This document shows positions 29,151-37,893 of a DNA stretch of 64,000 bases, one piece after another (positions within the stretch are counted from its first letter, which is position 1; each line of letters begins with the position of its first letter). The stretch is from Rhynchonema sp. JSB1_4 (Eukaryota; Nematoda; Chromadorea; Monhysterida; Xyalidae). The stretch is from assembly GCA_030248065.1 (NCBI GenBank), contig JASAMV010006370.1:1-64000 (forward strand), given 5' to 3'. The notes beneath the pieces were generated by a model, which saw nothing but the letters and a program-made list of their open reading frames with translations, searched no databases and was not told where the DNA came from. Position numbers and translations under genes: made by a program.

Positions 29151-30908
29151 TTATCCGAACAATTGATCCAGATGCAGGCTGGATTCACTCCCAAACACGC
29201 TCTCAGCCGCCGTTGTGCCACAGTACTTCTTGACCAACCCAATGGTCGCGGCGACCAGTAGCAGCCCGACAACAGCACCACAGATCATGCCGACGGTGTA
29301 GGCGATGTCGAATTCTGCAGTGATTAGGAAGTATGTTTTCAAATAAAATTAGGGACGACAAAAATAAAGTTTTCAACATTCTAATCCACCTTCTTTGTCC
29401 TCGTCGTCCTCGTCAGTGTTGAAATATTTCGGACGCAAAAACAACTCAGTGTCATTTTTTAGCCCCCACAGCTTTTTGTCGCCATCGAGTACTCGGCCTG
29501 TAATTCAAATTCAACAGCATGACACAAATTGTATAAAGCAAACCACCAAATCACTCACCGTGGTACAAGAGATCGAATTCAGTGCCATAATCGCTCGCCA
29601 GCATGGCACGCATCTCGAGCACGGTTGCATCTTGCGGCACCAATAGCGTTGTGGTGTTGCGATTGTGGGTCACGTGCAGAGACAACGTGGGCACGATTCG
29701 GTAGAACACGCACGTGTCCGTTGGCACGGTGACTAGTGGTGCTCCTGCAAACATGTCAATTTTTAATTGTGAAAACTACCTAAAATGAATAAACGTTCAA
29801 CCTTTGGAATCGAACAATCGTTGATTTTCAATTGGAACATCGTACATTTTCGACAGAATTTCACTCAAATCCAACACTGTGGCGTCGGCAGGCACGGAAA
29901 CATGGGCAATGTTGCGAGTTGAACTGATGCAAATCTGGAACATGGTACATAATTGTGTGTTTGACACAAACAAAACACACAAAAACACCATTTTAACCTT
30001 TTTCTCGATCGCTGCCTCGGTGATGCCCATATCCACGCAGACGGTTTTGTTTATCTGAAAATAGAATATTTCAGAATTGAAAATCAATACAACAAGCCAA
30101 AAAAAGAACTAACAATCAAAATGTTGCCTGGTAGCAGCTCAAACTGCAGGAACGGTGCGTTCGTCTTAGTTTTGCACCATTCGATCACCTGGAAGAACGT
30201 TCACATTTTTGTGAAATATAAAACAATACCTTGCTGAAGCGAATAAGATCGAACGAACCTTTTTCAGCAACCTCACATCGATTTTGAGCGGAACGGGCGC
30301 GCTGGCTGATGTGTGCAGCACTGAATGTTTGTTCGTGACCGGCGTTGTGACCTGCAAAAAGAATATCATTGTTTTCGCCGTAAATATTTACCGCTTCTTT
30401 CCAAGAATCGCAAACGTACCTCTGCAATAGTCGAATCTTTCTTCGTGACCGGGTGCGTGGTTGTTGTGTGCTGAAAACATCGAACGAAATTAATAGGTGC
30501 CTGAATGTGGCAAAAATTAAAGTATAAAAACCAACCATGCAGTGAAACGGATGTTTCACGAGCTGTAGATCGGGCAGAAACAGACGCCAATCATCCAATG
30601 TGCTGCTGCAATCATTGAGCTCGAGTATTCGGATACCTGGAAGCACAGAATGTTTAAAATATTTTAATTTTCGGAAAAAAACAACAAAAAAATCATTCAA
30701 ACCTCCTTCCGGCAGCACGCCGGCACCAATTTGAGTGATGGGCGGGCATTTAGCCAAACCCATATTGCACTCGCACCATTCTCCGCACAACTGCCCCGCT
30801 GCGGAACCGAGCAAAGCTGGAAAGAAATACAATTTTTTTCTTGTTGAGCACGAAAATAATGAAAAACATCAACTTACCCAAAAATATCAATCTGCCACCC
30901 TCCAACAT
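29151..30908 (-). CDS. Eleven-exon gene for a type I membrane protein with ubiquitin-like folds
   Basis: Exons 30908-30878, 30816-30703, 30636-30536, 30470-30420, 30351-30259, 30188-30114, 30054-29998, 29934-29802, 29744-29559, 29497-29390 and 29314-29151 sum to 1113 bp (370 aa); most introns are 47-82 bp, the longest 110. Signal peptide: MLEGGRLIFLALLGSAAG, then a Cys-rich start. At least two beta-grasp segments follow: ATVLDLSEILSKMYDVP-ENQRLFDSK, and ATVLEMRAMLASDYG-EFDLLYHGRVLDGDKKLWG then TELFLRP, matching the ubiquitin order (helix, QRL-I-x-G, L-x-D, L). An acidic DEDDEDKE stalk leads to one transmembrane helix (GMICGAVVGLLLVAATIGLV) and a short tail. Function unknown; surface or envelope placement is inferred. 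Confidence 0.75.
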
Positions 30909-32627
30909 GGTCGATTGTCTTGCCGTTGTGATCTGAAAAAGCTAAAATTCGTCCCAACAGGCTTGTTGTTTTTGGCTTGACTTAAAATCCAAGCCTGAGG
31001 ACGAATTTCAGCCAGAATGGTGTTTTTTTAATTGAATATTTAATTTAATATTCAAATCAAATGATTGAGCTAATTATTATCTTATTTTAGATCGGGAAAT
31101 AATCGCGCAGAGCACGGCTGGGCAATAAACTCAACTATATGAATCTGCATTCTTGCCAAAAAATCACAGTTCGGCCCAAAACGCAGGATTGTGCCGAAAT
31201 CTTGAGGCACACCCGGGAGCAGTGTGGTCCGGCGGGGAAATTAGTGTATCTCCCTACTTTTTTGGAGGGGAAATTAGTGTACCTCCCTGGGGGAAGACCC
31301 AAATTCAGAAAAAAAGTCACTTTTTGCGGCATTTTTGCCCCTTTTTGGAAAAAATCCCCATAAAAAAGGTATTTTTGGCGACTTTTGACAACATTGACCC
31401 GAAAGTCACACGAATTTTTTGCCAAAAAAAGACCGTTTTAGGACTAAAAATGCCTATTTTAGGCAAAAAATTGGGGAAAAAAGTGTACCTTGGTCGGGGA
31501 AAGGGGTCCTCCCTCCCCCCAGGAACTACACTGCCCGGGAGAAAGATTGTAGCAAAATTTTTGGACCTTTAAGTTCGTAATCTTTGATTTGATAATCAAA
31601 TCAAAGACTGGAGCCTATTATCAGCTTGTTTTGGTCCAGAGATCGCAATCGGGCCGGGTTTGGCCGGCCCGCCCCGGCCCGGGCCCCCAAATCCCCGCCC
31701 CGAGCCCCCAAATACCCGCCCCGGGCCCCCAAATACCCGCCCCGGCCCGACCCGAACCCCCAAATCTCCGGCCCGGCCCGGCCCGCTCTGTTTTGGTCAC
31801 AAAATGGACGCGCAGAGGCGCGGTTGAGCAAAAAACTCCGCAATTTCATTTTTTTGCCCCAAGAATTTTGCACTTTTAAGTTCCAGATCTTTCATTTGAT
31901 GATCAAATCAAGCCCTGGAACCTATTATCAGCTTGTTTTAGTCACGAAATGGACGCGCAGAGGCGCGGCTGAGTGAAAAACCTCGGCAATTTAAGTTTTT
32001 TCCTGGCTTAAAAAGACAAAAAAAGATCAAAATTTGGGCTCCAACATTTTTGTTTTACCCTAACTTCTTCATTTTGTCACCTAAAAAATGAAAAAAACAA
32101 CCTTATTTTTCTCAATCAATCTTCAATCGGGCCGAATCCGTCGATTTGGCGATTTTTTGTGCCCGATTTGTTGCGCTTGCGGCTCGATTTTGAACGAATT
32201 TTATCTTAAAGTACTCTAAAATCGTGTTTTCTGGTCTGATCTGGCCAGATCCAGACATTCATATGACATGAAATGGAAAAAAAATCGAAAAATTCCCTTC
32301 CCTTTTCTTCGCCTGTCTGGCTTTTTCCGACACTTTCTCTGGAATTGGTTCGGAGATAAATTTCACCTCAAATTCGTCCACTCAAAAATCAAACGTGAAA
32401 TGGTGCCTTTAATTTGGTGTTTTGGCCCTAATTATTTTCGAGCGAAAAGTTTTAAGAATTATGCTTGTTGAAACAAGCAAATTTGGTGTGCATTCACCTC
32501 CATTGCAATCCCATTAACCTGCTTTCCAAAAGATCGATATCGGGGCAAAATCTATTCGGTCTGTTTATTCGGCGTCAAGCAAAAGTCAACAATGAGGAAA
32601 AATAAAACGCCCAAAATTCAATGAATC
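30909..32627. other. Non-coding stretch with nested repeats inside the Polinton
   Basis: Holds one hAT-type MITE (31220-31533). Next to it is a roughly 300-bp tandem-like duplication (about 31570-32000) in which the phrase cctattatcagcttgtttt and ggacgcgcagaggcgcgg recur; in one copy a GGGCCCCCAAATACCCGCC repeat has expanded. The remainder is AT-rich without a convincing frame. Confidence 0.55.
31220..31533. mobile_element. hAT-type MITE, family B, inserted in the Polinton
   Basis: 314 bp, ends CAGTGTGGTCC / GGAACTACACTG, flanked by a perfect 8-bp duplication CCCGGGAG (31212-31219 and 31534-31541). CAGxG ends plus 8-bp duplications are the hAT signature. The interior has no coding capacity and shares sequence with the copy at 43372-43761. 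Confidence 0.85.
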
Positions 32628-33345
32628 TCAGTCGGCATGTTTCTTCTTTTTGTGCTCGTTCAGGTGTTTCAGTTGCTCGTACGAGCGTCCACAAATCTGA
32701 AACTGTCTAATTTTGAGCATTCACCATGCCCTACATAGTTATAAATGCATATTTAACACACCAGAGAGAGACACGCGCCACTGCTGCAGCGGTAACTTTT
32801 TTGAGTGAGCAACGAAAGGCCGAGAGTTCAAGTCCCGATCGGGGTATTTTTCTTTTGCTGTTTTCACCCAAACACAACACTCACCTCACATCGATGTCTC
32901 TCCCCCAAATGTTTGGCCTTGTTGTGCACCTCCAGATAACTCGAGAACGCAAAACGCTCGCCGCACGTTGCACATGCTGTAATTGAGTTTGTTGTTTTTC
33001 GTGCGACAGCACCAAAAACCCAAATAAATACCGTATGGTTTGTCGATTTTCTTTTCTTCAATTTGATCCATATTATGCACATCAGCCTCATCCACCCATG
33101 TCCAAGCCCATTCCAGTAAGAACTGTCGCCGACCCCTGTGAATGCGTTCGCCGCGCACAGCCTTGTATTCTCGCGTTCCGGCCGTGTAATTGGCTCGTGC
33201 AGCTAAATTTATGCATTTATGTAAGGGAAATCATACAAAATTGTGACAGAAATAATAAAGCTAAACCTTTTTGTTTCAACACATCGTTCTTGTGTCGCAG
33301 GTCAACGATTTGCGCTTCGAGCGATTTCACGTATTCCTGGTCCAT
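32628..33345 (-). CDS. Four-exon gene for a two-finger C2H2 zinc-finger protein
   Basis: Exons 33345-33267, 33202-33032, 32976-32885 and 32696-32628 join in phase (411 bp, 136 aa). The N-terminal MDQEYVKSLEAQIVDLRHK segment is a heptad-like coiled coil. A Trp-rich middle (EWAWTWVDEAD) follows, then two C2H2 fingers: KPYACATCGERFAFSS with H/H in YLEVHNKAKH, and RHRCEICGRSYEQLKH with a second His in NEHKKKKH. Finger 1 spans the second intron junction and only becomes complete after splicing, which supports the exon model. Probable DNA-binding regulator of host or element genes; targets unknown. Confidence 0.75.
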
Positions 33346-33632
33346 TTCTGCTGCTTATCCTTGTTGCAAAGCAGTAAAACAGGTGCAAAATTCAAATGAG
33401 ACAGAGCAGACACATATATTTTTATGGGGACATCAAAGGTGTTCCCTGTTCCTGGGCCCTGCTGAGCTGTTTGTGCATCAAAAGTGCATGCGTATAATAC
33501 CCGGATAATCTCCACTGCACACCCAGACGCTGCACAGGTGCGCGCCCTCACAAAACTGATCCCCAGTCACACAGAGACATTGCACATCTGCATTTGTACT
33601 TGCTAGGTGTGATCTTTTCTCACCTGTTCGAC

Positions 33633-34082
33633 ATGGCTCAGCCTTATTTCTCTAACAGTTTCTATGACGTACATTTTCTCTTAATTTTGTCTTATGACAG
33701 TGCAATTCGGTATTTCGAGGCAAAGAACCAAATTTTTCCCGATGCACCCACTTTGCCCAATCCCAACCCGCCAATGCTGGCTTTCCGTCATGCACTAGAA
33801 GTTTTCTGGCAGGATTACGAAGATGCTCTTGATCATCTGGTGTCCATTTTCACACTTGAAGATTTTCAAGTGATAGCCGAAAGTTTTGTTTCCGCCCCAA
33901 ACTTTTCGTTTCCCCATCTCGTTGTGGTTTACGCTCTGGGCGTGCAAGTTGCTTTTCACAATCAGGATCGTGCCTCTATAATTTGTGAATACTTGTATTA
34001 CATCGCAAGTGCAAAGTGCTGGGATCGACTTTATGCTCTTGGCGGTTGGCCAGCATTTTTGCAACATTATAATCCATCATGA
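33633..34082 (+). CDS. Bcl-2-like protein 1 (predicted anti-apoptotic)
   Basis: 149 aa from ATG 33633. The C-terminal half follows the Bcl-2 order: a BH1-like helix pair around FSFPHLVVVYALGVQVA (residues about 91-107, in the place of the NWGR-helix-G motif) and a clear BH2 motif W-x(6)-GGWPAFLQHY (residues 130-146), which matches the Bcl-2 phrase around NGGWDxFVELY. An upstream helix with FRHALEVFWQDYEDAL could be BH3-like. No C-terminal membrane anchor. Family knowledge: viral Bcl-2 proteins bind Bax/Bak or BH3-only proteins and block apoptosis. The Arg of BH1 is replaced. Its stop overlaps the next start (ATGA). A pro-survival role is inferred. Confidence 0.7.
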   Translation: MAQPYFSNSFYDVHFLLILSYDSAIRYFEAKNQIFPDAPTLPNPNPPMLAFRHALEVFWQDYEDALDHLVSIFTLEDFQVIAESFVSAPNFSFPHLVVVYALGVQVAFHNQDRASIICEYLYYIASAKCWDRLYALGGWPAFLQHYNPS

Positions 34083-34600
34083 AAGTGCACATTTTATACT
34101 TTGTTGTCTGGCAATTTCTCACGGACCACCTCAAGAGCCGTCGCACGAAACTCGATTTTCCACCGTTTTCATTGTCTAAAAACTTGGTGTTTGCTTGCAG
34201 GAATATGGTATACCTAATTAGTGCCGAAACAGTGCCATTTATAAAAGTTGCGGTGCACAAAGTCCCTGTCTGGGACCGAGAAACTTTCAACAGTGTGGCC
34301 CATGTTTATTTGGAGCACTTTGATTGGGGTGCATTCACAGCTTTCATGCTGTTTGTTTGTGAACTTTTCTCAAACCTGTATGACAAAAATCAACACGATT
34401 CAGCTTTCAATGTTTTGCACTGGTGTGTACAGCAATTGGTTTTGAAATGTGCATCCTGTCTTGATTGGGATAAATTTATTGATATGTCTGATAAGTTATT
34501 TTTCCTCGATTTAACTATTGGCAATGTTATTCAGAAGCGCAACAATCGGTTACCAGATATTCGAATGCCGACATGGACCGATGTGCACGTTGCGGAGTGA
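34079..34600 (+). CDS. Bcl-2-like protein 2 (predicted)
   Basis: Open from ATG 34079 (173 aa), overlapping the previous stop. However, a strong acceptor-like TTTGCTTGCAG ends at 34200 just before a second in-frame ATG at 34205, so the real start may be there (131 aa). Residues 81-96 (FDWGAFTAFMLFVCEL, full-length count) match the BH1 motif with its D/N-W-G core; residues 129-136 (DWDKFIDM) fit the BH2 place. The region between is helical as in the fold. Divergent from the neighbour but same architecture, so the pair probably arose by tandem duplication. No clear C-terminal anchor. Confidence 0.6.
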   Translation: MKVHILYFVVWQFLTDHLKSRRTKLDFPPFSLSKNLVFACRNMVYLISAETVPFIKVAVHKVPVWDRETFNSVAHVYLEHFDWGAFTAFMLFVCELFSNLYDKNQHDSAFNVLHWCVQQLVLKCASCLDWDKFIDMSDKLFFLDLTIGNVIQKRNNRLPDIRMPTWTDVHVAE

Positions 34601-34899
34601 AAACAATAATGCATTTAGCTCATATATGCTTGGATTGGGATGGTTATGATCGTGACTCGCTCTTATGCAATCAGTGCTGGAGGATTGTTCGGAAATTACT
34701 CGATTTCAAGAATGATATTTGTTACATTGCAAACGGATTTGAATTCGGCGAGTATTCGCCGATCCAAATGAAATACGTTATTTGGTTGCGAGGGCAAAAT
34801 GCCGTTTGGGCGGACGTCGTTCGTGGTGAAGCACGGGATTGCTACTCAACAATACCCGTTACATATTCTGAACGCGATATCGTCATGAAATTTGAATAA
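34573..34899 (+). CDS. Small CXXC protein, 108 aa
   Basis: ATG 34573 overlaps the Bcl-2-like gene by 28 bp. It carries the first half of the family pattern, MDRCARCGVK and DSLLCNQCWRIVRKLL, one zinc site by prediction. It then has an unrelated-looking 60-residue tail with aromatic residues and no further Cys pairs. Unknown function; smallest zinc complement of the family, perhaps a half-size derivative. Confidence 0.65.
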   Translation: MDRCARCGVKTIMHLAHICLDWDGYDRDSLLCNQCWRIVRKLLDFKNDICYIANGFEFGEYSPIQMKYVIWLRGQNAVWADVVRGEARDCYSTIPVTYSERDIVMKFE

Positions 34900-34902
34900 A
34901 CC

Positions 34903-35259
34903 ATGCACTGTGCGCTCTGTGGTTGTCAAACGACATACTGTTTCCCAGCGCATCAATGCCGAGCACACAAAAATAGCAGAAGTTTGCTGTGTGTGCGATG
35001 TTTTCCCGTTGTTATGATGCATTTATTGAAATTTTCCAAAACATATTCCCCCAGTCCCGGTTCACCTGGCTGGATTTTGCATTATGACACGCTTATTCTG
35101 GGTCTGAAATGTGCACTTTGTGACATCGCAGAAAGTGAACTTTGCTGCACGACCGAAAGCTGCAACGATAAGATAAAAGTGTGTCATTCTGCACCTTTAT
35201 GTTACTATCATTACCGTTTATACCTTGGCTGGTGCACTGGACATAATGGAGTCGTGTAA
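34903..35259 (+). CDS. Small CXXC protein, 118 aa
   Basis: Starts at ATG 34903, three bases after the previous stop. Begins MHCALCGCQTTYCF; SLLCVRCFPVV closes the first zinc site. A second cluster has CALC, CC, and further Cys and His to the end. It is a Cys-rich paralogue of its neighbours with an expanded first loop. Its last 14 bp overlap the start of the next gene. Confidence 0.65.
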   Translation: MHCALCGCQTTYCFPAHQCRAHKNSRSLLCVRCFPVVMMHLLKFSKTYSPSPGSPGWILHYDTLILGLKCALCDIAESELCCTTESCNDKIKVCHSAPLCYYHYRLYLGWCTGHNGVV

Positions 35260-35707
35260 GAAAAGTTTTATTGTTCCGCGTCATTCCGCATTCTATGTTT
35301 TGTGTTTATGTGACATTGATGTTCGAAAAAGCCGCGAAATCGGGGTCAAGTTCTTTCCCGGAATGAAAAAGTATTTGGTGGGCCTTGTATTTTGTCATGT
35401 TTGCGAACTGAGAACGATAAAGTGCAATTTTGCATCGAAAGAACGGTATATTTTTCGAGGAAAAGTTGTCGAAAACACAGACCCACCATTGCCAAACACG
35501 ACCGGGCATGACATTGAACACTTTTTGCCGCAATCGCGTTTACACAATCAATTCATTTTGAGTCTGTGTGAAAGTTGCTCACATGATATTCTGGAAAATA
35601 ATATATTTTTCGATCCAAAAACGCGCTCAAACACTGTTGGTGTATACTTATGTGCGCGGTGTTTTTTTGCAAACCGAAGGTGCCAGGAAGCAACTTTCAG
35701 TTTTTAA
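35246..35707 (+). CDS. Small CXXC protein, 153 aa
   Basis: ATG 35246 (an in-frame TTG at 35225 is discounted). Contains CLCD, CHVC, LCESC and LCARC pairs separated by loops of 35-65 residues, closer in layout to the proteins at 25253-25861 and 35795-36313 than to the short type. Unknown function. Frame intact from overlap with the previous gene to a TAA at 35707. Confidence 0.62.
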   Translation: MESCKKSFIVPRHSAFYVLCLCDIDVRKSREIGVKFFPGMKKYLVGLVFCHVCELRTIKCNFASKERYIFRGKVVENTDPPLPNTTGHDIEHFLPQSRLHNQFILSLCESCSHDILENNIFFDPKTRSNTVGVYLCARCFFANRRCQEATFSF

Positions 35708-35794
35708 CTTGAATTGAGCGCCACCTGCCAGACCGGCAATTTTATCTGGAATCACTTTTTGCACATCAAACACACGCATTTCAAGTCTCAAACC

Positions 35795-36313
35795 ATGGAG
35801 TCACAGAAACGAGCACGTGATGTTTCAAGTAGCCAAGGTGAACCAAAGAAAAAGTACCCGAAATCAACCAACAAAGTTGATACGTTTGTGCGAGCAGGTC
35901 CAGTGTTTGTGTACAGTATTCCAACGTGTCAAGATTGCTATGAGTTGAATCTCGGACACGAAACAATCCAGTTCAACAATACCGGCACGTACAGTGTGAG
36001 TGTCATTTTGTGCTCAAGTTGTGTTGATGCTTGCACAGCAATAAACGATAGAGCATGTTTGACAGGCAAGCATAAAGTGCCCAGGAATGACTGGCAGTCG
36101 GAGATTGCTGGATTCTCGGTGCACGAATCACAATTGACCGAATCTCGCCGAAATATGTGGACGTTTTTCATGTGTTTTGCATGTGCAAAAAGCACAGAAC
36201 ACAGAACGGCCCGGCAGTCTGATTGTGGTCTTTTCACGACCATTTATCTTTCGCAGTGTGAGTTTTGTTACACAACAAATCAGACCATTGAGAAAATCAT
36301 GTCTGATTTGTAA
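35795..36313 (+). CDS. Cys-rich protein with nuclear-type basic N-terminus, 172 aa
   Basis: Starts at ATG 35795 (MESQKRARD, then PKKKYPKS, a plausible nuclear-localisation signal). Four CXXC pairs follow: CQDC, CSSC, CFAC and CEFC, the last in YLSQCEFCYTTNQTI, paralogous to the end of the 25253-25861 protein. Upstream in-frame codons back to 35714 lack an ATG. Possibly a zinc-binding host-modulating protein; no direct evidence. Confidence 0.68.
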   Translation: MESQKRARDVSSSQGEPKKKYPKSTNKVDTFVRAGPVFVYSIPTCQDCYELNLGHETIQFNNTGTYSVSVILCSSCVDACTAINDRACLTGKHKVPRNDWQSEIAGFSVHESQLTESRRNMWTFFMCFACAKSTEHRTARQSDCGLFTTIYLSQCEFCYTTNQTIEKIMSDL

Positions 36314-36453
36314 ATAATATTGTGTGATCCAAAATTGAAAACCACAAAAAAACTTTACCAAAATCTGTATAGTTTGCACATTTGCACTGTGAAAAAACCA
36401 AAAAAAGCACAAAAAAATCATAAAACCAACAAAATCAACAAAAAGAGGGCTTA

Positions 36454-36888
36454 ATGCCCCAACTGCACACTATGGCGAACATCAACAGCAGCGCCGACCC
36501 TTATTATCGTTACAAACGTGAATGCGCACTTGTGAAACACGAAAAACGAAAAACTCGCGTCATAAATTTTGTGCAAATTTCACGCAGCTTACACTGTGAC
36601 CCAAAAGTTCTTTTGAAATCGCTGAGTTTCAAATTTGGTACCTCAGCTCACCTTGATTGTGATTCGATAGTTCTGGGTGGGTTACACACCCAACAAGACA
36701 TAGAATCGCACATTCAACAGTTTTCACTGACCTATTGCATTTGCACAGTTTGTGGTATACCGGAAGTGCATTTCTGCGTGGTCAAAAAGAAACTTGGTAT
36801 TTCCTGTTTGGCGTGTGGTTCTCTCACAAAAATCCCCCCATCCAAACTGACTGATTTTATTCTGAGATCAATTACCAAGAATGGATGA
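36454..36888 (+). CDS. eIF5 / eIF2-beta N-terminal-domain-like protein
   Basis: 144 aa from ATG 36454 (or Met7 at 36472). The order is that of the eIF5/eIF2-beta domain: DPYYRYKR near residue 15 (the place of the eIF5 D-x-(F/Y)-YRYKM element with its catalytic Arg), an RVINFVQISRSLHCDPKVL alpha-beta segment, KFGTSAHLD (eIF5: G-A-x-T), a VLGGLHTQQDIESHIQQF helix, and the C-terminal zinc ribbon CTVC(97-100)...CLAC(118-121) with G after each half. The eIF5 C-terminal HEAT domain is absent. Family knowledge: eIF5 activates GTP hydrolysis by eIF2 at the start codon. Inference: it may alter start-codon choice or counter translation shut-off. It sits among the CXXC genes, ending in overlap with the next one. 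Confidence 0.8.
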   Translation: MPQLHTMANINSSADPYYRYKRECALVKHEKRKTRVINFVQISRSLHCDPKVLLKSLSFKFGTSAHLDCDSIVLGGLHTQQDIESHIQQFSLTYCICTVCGIPEVHFCVVKKKLGISCLACGSLTKIPPSKLTDFILRSITKNG

Positions 36889-37333
36889 TTCACTTTATGT
36901 TGCCGTTCAGTCGCTGACGGTTGACAGTTACGAATCTTATGTGGCCGCCATACAACATTTCGGCAACAAAAACCCATGCCCTGGCTGTTTGAATTTGACA
37001 AATTTATCCGACTTTCATACAGTCAACAAATGTTGTTTCCCAGACAAACAAACGTCTTTATTATGTGAACCGTGTTTTCATATTATCGAGGATGGACTCG
37101 ATATTTTGATGAGCATTCAAAGTTCGACGTGCGCTATTTGTCACTCAAATATTGCCATATCACTCAATCGTTCCATATGTGCACCTTGTATGTACGTTAC
37201 GTATTTATGGTTCAGCGGAAATGATCGAAATTGGGTAGAAAACATGACGCGGTGGAACCCTAAATATTGGCTAGCACCGCGATCTCGTTTCCTGGCCACT
37301 TACCGCTGTTTTATGGCCAAAAAGTCCATGTAA
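36881..37333 (+). CDS. CXXC protein with four zinc pairs, 150 aa
   Basis: ATG 36881 overlaps the previous gene by 8 bp. Pairs CPGC, LLCEPC, CAIC and CAPC give two predicted zinc sites, followed by YLWFSGNDRNW. The protein at 37400-37834 shows the same order with IWLSGDEEGW, and that at 14264-14713 is a third member. Function unknown. The Trp-containing end shared by these three may be an interaction surface. Confidence 0.72.
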   Translation: MDDSLYVAVQSLTVDSYESYVAAIQHFGNKNPCPGCLNLTNLSDFHTVNKCCFPDKQTSLLCEPCFHIIEDGLDILMSIQSSTCAICHSNIAISLNRSICAPCMYVTYLWFSGNDRNWVENMTRWNPKYWLAPRSRFLATYRCFMAKKSM

Positions 37334-37399
37334 AAAAGTTAAGGCCAAAAAACATAAAAATTTACAAAAAACAGGCCGCCTTCCAATTGTCAACAAACC

Positions 37400-37834
37400 A
37401 TGGACTATATTCAGTCAAGCAGTTTTGCTACAATTACCAAATCCGATTTCCTGCAAGCAGTGCAGTATTATGATGGACAGAAACTATGTGCTTTATGCAA
37501 AAATTTGACGCGGCACTTTCATCCAACAACTTTCAGACGTGTGTACATAACGAGCCCTTTTGCTGATTTCTCTTTGCTTTGCAACTCTTGTTTCCAACAA
37601 GTAATTAAATTGGAAACAAAACCATTTGCCGCCCCCATATGCCGATGTTGCAGCGCTGACATTGATCGAAAAAGCGCGTGGGAGAACGTGTGCCAGAATT
37701 GTTTCGATATTTTATCCATTTGGCTCTCTGGAGACGAAGAAGGCTGGCTTTCACTGTGCATTGAAGCAAAACACCCATCATTGAACATTTTTGATTTTTG
37801 GATGCTTGCCCAATTTCTCGAACTCAAATTGTAA
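37400..37834 (+). CDS. CXXC protein with four zinc pairs, 144 aa
   Basis: Last gene before the right terminal repeat, from ATG 37400. Pairs CALC, LLCNSC, CRCC and CQNC, then SIWLSGDEEGW. Tandem paralogue of the 36881-37333 gene, with 66 bp between them. Its stop is 59 bp from the right terminal repeat, mirroring the paralogue that is the gene nearest the left repeat. Confidence 0.72.
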   Translation: MDYIQSSSFATITKSDFLQAVQYYDGQKLCALCKNLTRHFHPTTFRRVYITSPFADFSLLCNSCFQQVIKLETKPFAAPICRCCSADIDRKSAWENVCQNCFDILSIWLSGDEEGWLSLCIEAKHPSLNIFDFWMLAQFLELKL

Positions 37835-37893
37835 GGCTGCTTGCAGCTTGCTGTCAAACTGACTGATGTTTCACACAATATACTATGCACAGA

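Noticed and set aside
32790..32860. tRNA-like stretch with gttcaagtcccgatcgggg
   Set aside because: Looks like a T-arm, but no matching acceptor stem, D-arm or anticodon arm could be folded; it also lies in an intron of the C2H2 gene.
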